Of a stretch of 36,962 nucleotides of DNA, positions 32,490 through 36,962 are shown in pieces. The first letter of the stretch is position 1; the number at the start of each line of letters is the position of its first letter. Location: positions 15,026-51,987 of the forward strand of contig DAIDHS010000018.1 of the NCBI GenBank assembly GCA_027451985.1. Direction: 5' to 3'. This DNA comes from Elusimicrobiota bacterium. Lineage in GTDB: Bacteria > Elusimicrobiota > Elusimicrobia > UBA1565 > UBA9628. The translations under genes were made by a program, and so were the position numbers. The notes below the pieces were generated by a model. It searched no databases. It saw nothing but the letters and a program-made list of their open reading frames with translations, and was not told the origin of the DNA.

Positions 32490-34775
32490 CTAGGCGTCTA
32501 GATTCGCGCCCGCGAGGCGCAGGGCGTTGGCGATGACCGAGACGGAACTTAGGCTCATGGCCGCGCTGGCGAAGACCGGGCTTAAGAGCCAGCCAAAGAA
32601 AGGAAAAAACGCGCCGGCGGCCAGGGGAACTCCCACGACGTTGTAGACGAAGGCGAAGAAGAGGTTTTGCCGGATGTTGGCCATGACGCGGCGGCTCAGG
32701 CGTCTGGCGCGCAGGGCCGCGGCCAAATCTCCCCGGACCAAAGTGACGCTTCCGCTCTTGAGCGCGGCGTCCGTGCCCGTGCCCATGGCCAAGCCCGCGT
32801 CCGCCTGGGCCAGGGCCGGCGCGTCGTTGACCCCGTCGCCGATCATCGCCACGAGGCGTCCTTCTTTCTGCAGCCGGGCGATCGCGTCCCGTTTTTTCTC
32901 CGGAAGAACATCGGCCAAGACCTCGGCAATGCCCAGGCGCTTGGCCGCGGCCTCGGCCGCGGCGCGCGAGTCGCCGGTGAGCATGATGAGGCGCAGGCCC
33001 TCGGATTTTAGGCGGGAAAGAATTTCAGCCGCTTCCGCGCGCGGCGGATCCTCCGCGGCGACGAGGCCGGCGGCTTTGCCGCCTACGGCCAGGAATATGG
33101 CCGTGCGGCCGTCCGCCGCCAGGCGCGCGGCGCTCTCTTCGATGGCGCCCAGGGGAACGCCGTTCTCGTCCATGAACCTGCGGTTGCCGAAGAGAACCGG
33201 GCGGCCCGAGACGCGTCCCGAAACGCCCAGCCCCGGCCGCGCCTTGAAGCCCTCGGCCTCCGGAACCGCAAGTCCGCGTTCGGACGCGGCCGTCAGCACC
33301 GCGCGGGCCAAGGGGTGCTCGCTGCCGCGCTCGAGGGCCGCGGCCAGCGAAAGGATTTCATCTTCCGTAAAGTTCTCTGCCGGGACGGCGGCGCAGACGC
33401 GCGGCTTGCCCTCCGTCAGCGTGCCGGTTTTGTCCAGGACCAGCGTGTCGACCTTGTGCAGGACTTCCAGCGCGCGGGCGTCGTGAAAGAGGACTCCAGC
33501 GCGGGCGCCGCGGCCCATGCCCACGCGGACCGAGATGGGGGTCGCCAGGCCCAGCGCGCAGGGGCAGGCGACCAAAAGCACGGAGACGGCGCTGACCAAG
33601 GCGTGATCAAGCCGCGGCGGCGGGCCCCACAGGGCCCAAGCCGCGAAGGCGGCGGCGGCCGAGAGAAGCACCGCGGGCACGAAATAGGATGAGACCGCGT
33701 CGGCCAGGCTCTGGACTGGGGCGCGACTTCTCTGGGCTTCCGAGACCATCTGCGCGATGCGGGCGAGCATGGTGTCCCGTCCGACTTTTTCGGCGCGCAT
33801 GAGGAAGCTTCCCTCGACGTTGAGGGTGCCGCCGACCACGGCGTCCCCGCGCCCTTTGGTCTTGGGCCAGGGTTCGCCGGAAATGGCGGACTCGTCCACC
33901 GAGCTTTCGCCTTCCACGAGCGTCCCGTCCACGGGCACGGCCTCGCCCGGCCGCACGCGCAGGACGTCGCCGGGTTTGACCGAGTCGAGCGGCACGTCCT
34001 CCTCCGCTTCGCCGCGCACGCGCCGGGCGGTCTTGGGCGCCAGGCGCAGCAGGGAGCGCAGGGCCTCGCCGGTCTTTTTCCGGGCGCCCAGCTCAAGCAC
34101 CTGTCCTACGAGCGCCAGCACCGTGATGATCGCGGCGGCCTCGAAATAGAGCGGCAGGCGGCCCGCCGCCGTCCTGAAGGCCGCGGGGAAAAGCCCGGGA
34201 GCCAGCACGGCCAGGAGGCTATAAAGGAAGGCCGTGCCCGTTCCCAGGGCGATGAGCGTGAACATGTTGAGCGCGCGGCGGCGCAGGGACTGCAAGCCTC
34301 GCGCGAAAAAAGGCGCTCCCGCCCACAAGACAACGGGGGCCGCCAGCGCGGCCTGCGCCCAAGACCAGGGGGGAGACGAAAGCCGTCCGGCGCTTTCCAA
34401 TCCGGACAGATGGGCCGCGACCAAGGGGACGGCCAGGGACGCGCCGAGGATGAGCCTGCGGCGCATGTCGGACGCCTCGCCGTCCTGGCTTTCGTCCGCG
34501 GCTTGAGGCAAAACCGGTTCGAGCGCCATGCCGCAGATGGGACAGATGCCCGGCCCCTCCTGGACGATCTGAGGATCCATGGGACAAGTGTACGGGCCCG
34601 AGACCGGCGCGGCGGACTCTTCCTGGGAGGGCTCGAGGTAGCGCGCCGGATCGGCCTTGAATTTCTCGAGGCAGCGCGGATTGCAGAAGAAATATTCCGT
34701 GCCGTCCAACGTCCAACTGATGGGCGGCTCCTTGCGCACGGTCATGCCGCAGACCGGATCGATTCGCTCGGCCAT
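32490..34775 (-). CDS. Copper-type P-type ATPase (P1B) with YHS and metal-binding N-terminus
   Basis: This 761-residue membrane transporter would export Cu(I) (or a similar soft metal) with ATP. An N-terminal YHS domain (DPVCGMTV...[11 protein letters not shown], residues 6-40) and a heavy-metal-binding motif (TCPMDPQI...[10 protein letters not shown], about 60-85) replace the usual HMA domain. Eight membrane segments follow, with [11 protein letters not shown] in the sixth, the phosphorylation site [11 protein letters not shown] and the hinge [16 protein letters not shown]. The ATG at 34775 starts [11 protein letters not shown]; the frame is open to 34877, but that part runs into the promoter of the divergent gene. 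No copper sensor or chaperone is adjacent. YHS-containing P1B ATPases are known; that this one is for copper rests on the CPC motif. Confidence 0.92.
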   Translation of the reverse strand: MAERIDPVCGMTVRKEPPISWTLDGTEYFFCNPRCLEKFKADPARYLEPSQEESAAPVSGPYTCPMDPQIVQEGPGICPICGMALEPVLPQAADESQDGEASDMRRRLILGASLAVPLVAAHLSGLESAGRLSSPPWSWAQAALAAPVVLWAGAPFFARGLQSLRRRALNMFTLIALGTGTAFLYSLLAVLAPGLFPAAFRTAAGRLPLYFEAAAIITVLALVGQVLELGARKKTGEALRSLLRLAPKTARRVRGEAEEDVPLDSVKPGDVLRVRPGEAVPVDGTLVEGESSVDESAISGEPWPKTKGRGDAVVGGTLNVEGSFLMRAEKVGRDTMLARIAQMVSEAQRSRAPVQSLADAVSSYFVPAVLLSAAAAFAAWALWGPPPRLDHALVSAVSVLLVACPCALGLATPISVRVGMGRGARAGVLFHDARALEVLHKVDTLVLDKTGTLTEGKPRVCAAVPAENFTEDEILSLAAALERGSEHPLARAVLTAASERGLAVPEAEGFKARPGLGVSGRVSGRPVLFGNRRFMDENGVPLGAIEESAARLAADGRTAIFLAVGGKAAGLVAAEDPPRAEAAEILSRLKSEGLRLIMLTGDSRAAAEAAAKRLGIAEVLADVLPEKKRDAIARLQKEGRLVAMIGDGVNDAPALAQADAGLAMGTGTDAALKSGSVTLVRGDLAAALRARRLSRRVMANIRQNLFFAFVYNVVGVPLAAGAFFPFFGWLLSPVFASAAMSLSSVSVIANALRLAGANLDA

Positions 34776-34802
34776 GCAGTCATTATGCGATCTTTGCGGC
34801 CC

Positions 34803-34831
34803 TTGCGCCAAAGGCATTCGCGGGCTATACT
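34803..34831 (+). promoter_or_regulatory. Sigma70-like promoter of the gene at 34847
   Basis: TTGCGC at 34803-34808 and TATACT at 34826-34831 are 17 bases apart. GAGG then lies five bases before the ATG at 34847. The expected start of transcription falls near 34838, so the 5' leader is very short. Confidence 0.5.
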
Positions 34832-34846
34832 CGGGCTGAGGCAGCC

Positions 34847-35596
34847 ATGAAAAAAGGCATTGCCGCCGCCGCGGCATTAGCGGCTCTTCTGGCCGGAATC
34901 GCGCCCCTCCGCGCGCAAAGCGGCGCGCAGGATCCGGATTTAAGCGGCATCCAAGCGTCGTTGGGCGCGTCCATAAAGCAGTTCCATCAAGATATGGCGG
35001 GGCAGTCCCAGGAGCGGCGGAAACAAGAGGATAAGAACAATCAAATCCTCCTGCGCGTTCTGGAACAGGCCAAACTTTCGCCCACGGACTTGGCCTCGCG
35101 GGGCTGGACGCCGGAGCAGATTCATTCCCTGGCGCGCGCCATCCTCATCGGCTCCGTGGCGGTTTCCCGCCTGCACGCGGAGTATCCCAGCGCCGTGGCC
35201 GACGCGTACAAAAACACTTGGTGGCACCTCGATGCCGAACTGACCAACCTCGAGCAGTCGGCCGAGGCCGGGATCGCCGAGATTTCGGGCAACGCCCAGG
35301 CCAAGGCCGCCGAGTTCAAGCGCGGCTGCCTCGCCCACCAGCAGGCGGTCTATGCGGCGCTCTCAAGGCAGAGTTTGCCCAGAGTCGAAGTCCGAAAAAT
35401 CATGATCGGAACCGGCCTCGAGCATCATGCGGTGGTCGTCTTTCCCGCCGGCGGCGACTGGAGCCGCGCGGGCGTCGTCTTAGACGGCTGGCTCAACCAG
35501 AGCGCGCAGATCGGCAAGATGACTTTTCCCGTGAGAGCGTGGGAGTCCAATTTCGCGCTTCTGCGCGTCATCGCTTCCGCCCGCCTTGAAGACTAG
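34847..35596 (+). CDS. Secreted protein of unknown function, possible papain-like fold
   Basis: This 249-residue protein begins with a signal peptide ([22 protein letters not shown], cleavage near 23). A helical, Gln/Lys-rich part follows (25-160). The C-terminal part has Cys161 ([15 protein letters not shown]), HHAVVVFP with His193/194 and VVLDGWLNQ with Asp213. A Cys helix, a His strand followed by a hydrophobic strand and an Asp-Trp turn are seen in papain-like cysteine protease folds. This is pattern reading only; I do not recognise the family. It is divergent from the copper ATPase and has its own promoter, so no operon explains its role. Confidence 0.7.
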   Translation: MKKGIAAAAALAALLAGIAPLRAQSGAQDPDLSGIQASLGASIKQFHQDMAGQSQERRKQEDKNNQILLRVLEQAKLSPTDLASRGWTPEQIHSLARAILIGSVAVSRLHAEYPSAVADAYKNTWWHLDAELTNLEQSAEAGIAEISGNAQAKAAEFKRGCLAHQQAVYAALSRQSLPRVEVRKIMIGTGLEHHAVVVFPAGGDWSRAGVVLDGWLNQSAQIGKMTFPVRAWESNFALLRVIASARLED

Positions 35597-35616
35597 CCCC
35601 GCCCTTGCGTTTGCGC

Positions 35617-35622
35617 TATAAT
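35617..35622 (+). promoter_or_regulatory. -10 element of the tRNA gene
   Basis: A perfect TATAAT lies 19 bases before the tRNA 5' end. No consensus -35 box is visible at the right distance. Confidence 0.45.
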
Positions 35623-35641
35623 CTACCCCGACGCTCGCGAC

Positions 35642-35713
35642 GCGCTCGTAACACAAAGGATAGTGTGCAGGCCTGCGAAGCCTGATATCCAGGTTCGATT
35701 CCTGGCGAGCGCA
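35642..35713 (+). tRNA. tRNA-Arg, anticodon GCG
   Basis: The 72 bases fold as a normal cloverleaf. The acceptor GCGCTCG pairs with CGAGCGC (7 of 7). The D stem is ACAC/GTGT with loop AAAGGATA. The anticodon stem is CAGGC/GCCTG with loop CTGCGAA, and the T stem is CCAGG/CCTGG with loop TTCGATT. The variable loop has four bases and the discriminator is A. CCA is not encoded. Anticodon GCG reads CGC (Arg). Most bacteria use ACG (edited to ICG) for CGU/CGC/CGA, so this isoacceptor is unusual. The first D-stem pair is A10-T25 rather than the common G10-C25. Confidence 0.92.
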
Positions 35714-35733
35714 AGAGCGCTCTTGCGCTCGCC
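35704..35733. repeat. 30-bp perfect palindrome across the tRNA 3' end
   Basis: The sequence 35704-35718 is the exact reverse complement of 35719-35733. Its left arm contains the whole 3' acceptor strand of the tRNA (35706-35713). It could be a terminator or a processing hairpin, but no run of T follows it. Confidence 0.8.
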
Positions 35734-35754
35734 GCAGAGCCGTCATAATCCGCC

Positions 35755-36962
35755 TTGTCCAAAGAAAATCCAGCCGCCCAAGATCGCCGTCGGCGCCTGC
35801 TGGAGAACTCCCGTGTTTTTTGCATTCTACCTTGGGCCAGCGTCAACATCCAGCCGACGGGGGAGGTGTTCCCCTGCTGCGTCGCCGACCGGCACCGTCC
35901 CGTTGGCCTGCTCAACGATTCGCCGCTAGCCGAGATTTGGAATTCGGAGGAATTCAAGCGGCTGCGCAGAAACATGCTGGAAGACCGGGAAAGCCCCGAG
36001 TGCTTCCGGTGCTACGAGCTTGAGCGCGCCGGCTTCCAGAGCATCCGGCAGGAAAACAACGAAACCATGCGGCGCCACTGGCCCGTTGTGGGGCAGACCG
36101 GGCCGGATGGTTCCGTCCCCCATCTTAACGTCGCCTACCTGGACGTCCGGTTCTCCAATGTCTGCAACTTCAGATGCCGGTATTGCTGCAGCGAGTTAAG
36201 TACCGGCTGGCGCGAGGACGAACTCAAGCTTTACGGGCGCGACCGTCTTCCCGCCGTCCTCAAGCCGACGGAGGATCCCGAACGCTTCTGGCGGGATTTG
36301 GAGGCCATTTTGCCCCGCGTCGAGATGATTTATTTTTCCGGCGGAGAGCCGCTCATCGCCCCGGAGCACTACCGGGTCTTGCAGGCGCTCATCGCGAACA
36401 AAAGAGCCCCGGATGTTTCCCTGCTCTACAGCACCAATTTCTCGACTTTGAGCTTCGCGAAGACGGACGTGACGGAGCTTTGGAAGAGCTTCAAGAAGGT
36501 CCATCTCGCGGCCAGCCTCGACGGCATGGGGCCGCAAGGGGAGTATATCCGCAAGAACCAGAACTGGGAGGAGGTACTGCGCCTGCGGCGGCTGATGCTG
36601 GAGAAATGCCCCGAGGTGGGATTCAATCTTGCGCCCACTTTGACCGCCATGAACGCGCTGCATCTTCCGGATTTCCATTGGGACTGGCTGGAGCGGGGCT
36701 ACATCGGCGTCGACGACATCTACATCAACATGCTGGTGGAGCCCGAGGGCTACAGCGCCCAAGTCCTTCCGGATTCTCTCAAGCGCCAAGCGGCGGAGAA
36801 GTACGGAAAGCACGTCGAACGCGTGCGCGCGAAATACGGAGCCGGAACCGGGCGCGTCGAGGCGCACTTCAAGGCCGCCGCGAATTTCATGGCGGCCCGG
36901 GACAAGAGTGAATTGCTCCCGGACTTGCGCCATCGGATTGCTTCCCTGGACGCCGTGCGCAA
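35755..36962 (+). CDS. Radical SAM protein, twitch/SPASM-like, 3' end outside the window
   Basis: 402 codons are present; the gene continues past the right edge. The N-terminal part has FCILPWASVNIQPTGEVFPCC (Cys23, Cys41, Cys42) and later CFRCYE, which look like ligands of an auxiliary cluster. The radical SAM motif is CNFRCRYC with Cys137, Cys141 and Cys144, followed by MIYFSGGEPLI (the GGEP motif) and LAASLDGMG. The only starts after the in-frame stop at 35746 are a TTG at 35755 and CTGs; the first ATG (35974) would cut off the FCILPW part. I take the TTG. It follows the tRNA by 41 bases. The substrate is unknown; relatives with this layout often act on peptides or on sugar or lipid precursors. 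Confidence 0.85.
   Translation, partial: MSKENPAAQDRRRRLLENSRVFCILPWASVNIQPTGEVFPCCVADRHRPVGLLNDSPLAEIWNSEEFKRLRRNMLEDRESPECFRCYELERAGFQSIRQENNETMRRHWPVVGQTGPDGSVPHLNVAYLDVRFSNVCNFRCRYCCSELSTGWREDELKLYGRDRLPAVLKPTEDPERFWRDLEAILPRVEMIYFSGGEPLIAPEHYRVLQALIANKRAPDVSLLYSTNFSTLSFAKTDVTELWKSFKKVHLAASLDGMGPQGEYIRKNQNWEEVLRLRRLMLEKCPEVGFNLAPTLTAMNALHLPDFHWDWLERGYIGVDDIYINMLVEPEGYSAQVLPDSLKRQAAEKYGKHVERVRAKYGAGTGRVEAHFKAAANFMAARDKSELLPDLRHRIASLDAVR

Noticed and set aside
35480-35975. Open frames antisense to the tRNA
   Set aside because: They translate the complement of the tRNA gene, a well-known source of false protein annotations.

Overview
The window is GC-rich bacterial DNA. Its housekeeping genes (ychF, ahcY, zwf, gnd, an RlmD-type RNA methyltransferase) do not fix the phylum. 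The Ala/Pro-rich secreted proteases and the mix of paralogous secreted enzymes look like the free-living, large-genome Elusimicrobiota, but this is an impression from protein style, not a demonstrated placement.

Left region (1-10137), accessory: I read this as a putative RiPP (ribosomally made, post-translationally modified peptide) locus. A 43-residue peptide at 2621-2752 carries the YxxPxLxxxG leader motif. It diverges from a minus-strand operon of two family-4-like glycosyltransferases around a serine hydrolase. To its right lie two small HxD...H Fe(II)/2-oxoglutarate oxygenases, each beside a member of an unrecognised family with an H-Y-E pattern resembling ADP-ribosyltransferase folds. 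Next come a long radical SAM enzyme of the 'RiPP maturation radical SAM protein 1' type (CX7CX2C, with a duplicated C-terminal domain), another oxygenase and a class I methyltransferase. Remnants show that an oxygenase/H-Y-E/oxygenase module was duplicated and that the two copies lost complementary genes. No dedicated transporter, leader peptidase or stand-alone recognition protein is visible here.

Middle region (10138-16665): an intergenic stretch with two nested inverted repeats, a secreted protein of unknown function with no ordinary start codon, a secreted serine hydrolase paralogous to the one at the left, a di-heme cytochrome c peroxidase, adenosylhomocysteinase, a secreted calpain-like cysteine protease and a small lipoprotein.

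Carbohydrate operon (16662-24613, minus strand): glycogen debranching enzyme, 6-phosphogluconate dehydrogenase, glucose-6-phosphate dehydrogenase, 6-phosphogluconolactonase and a GH63-like glucosidase, tightly spaced or overlapping. Together they would send storage glucan into the oxidative pentose phosphate pathway.

Right region (24676-36962): two large paralogous secreted HExxH metalloproteases, ychF followed by an overlapping RlmD/TrmA-type methyltransferase, a copper-type P-ATPase, a secreted protein with a possible papain-like triad, a tRNA-Arg with anticodon GCG whose 3' end lies in a 30-bp palindrome, and a radical SAM gene that runs off the right edge.
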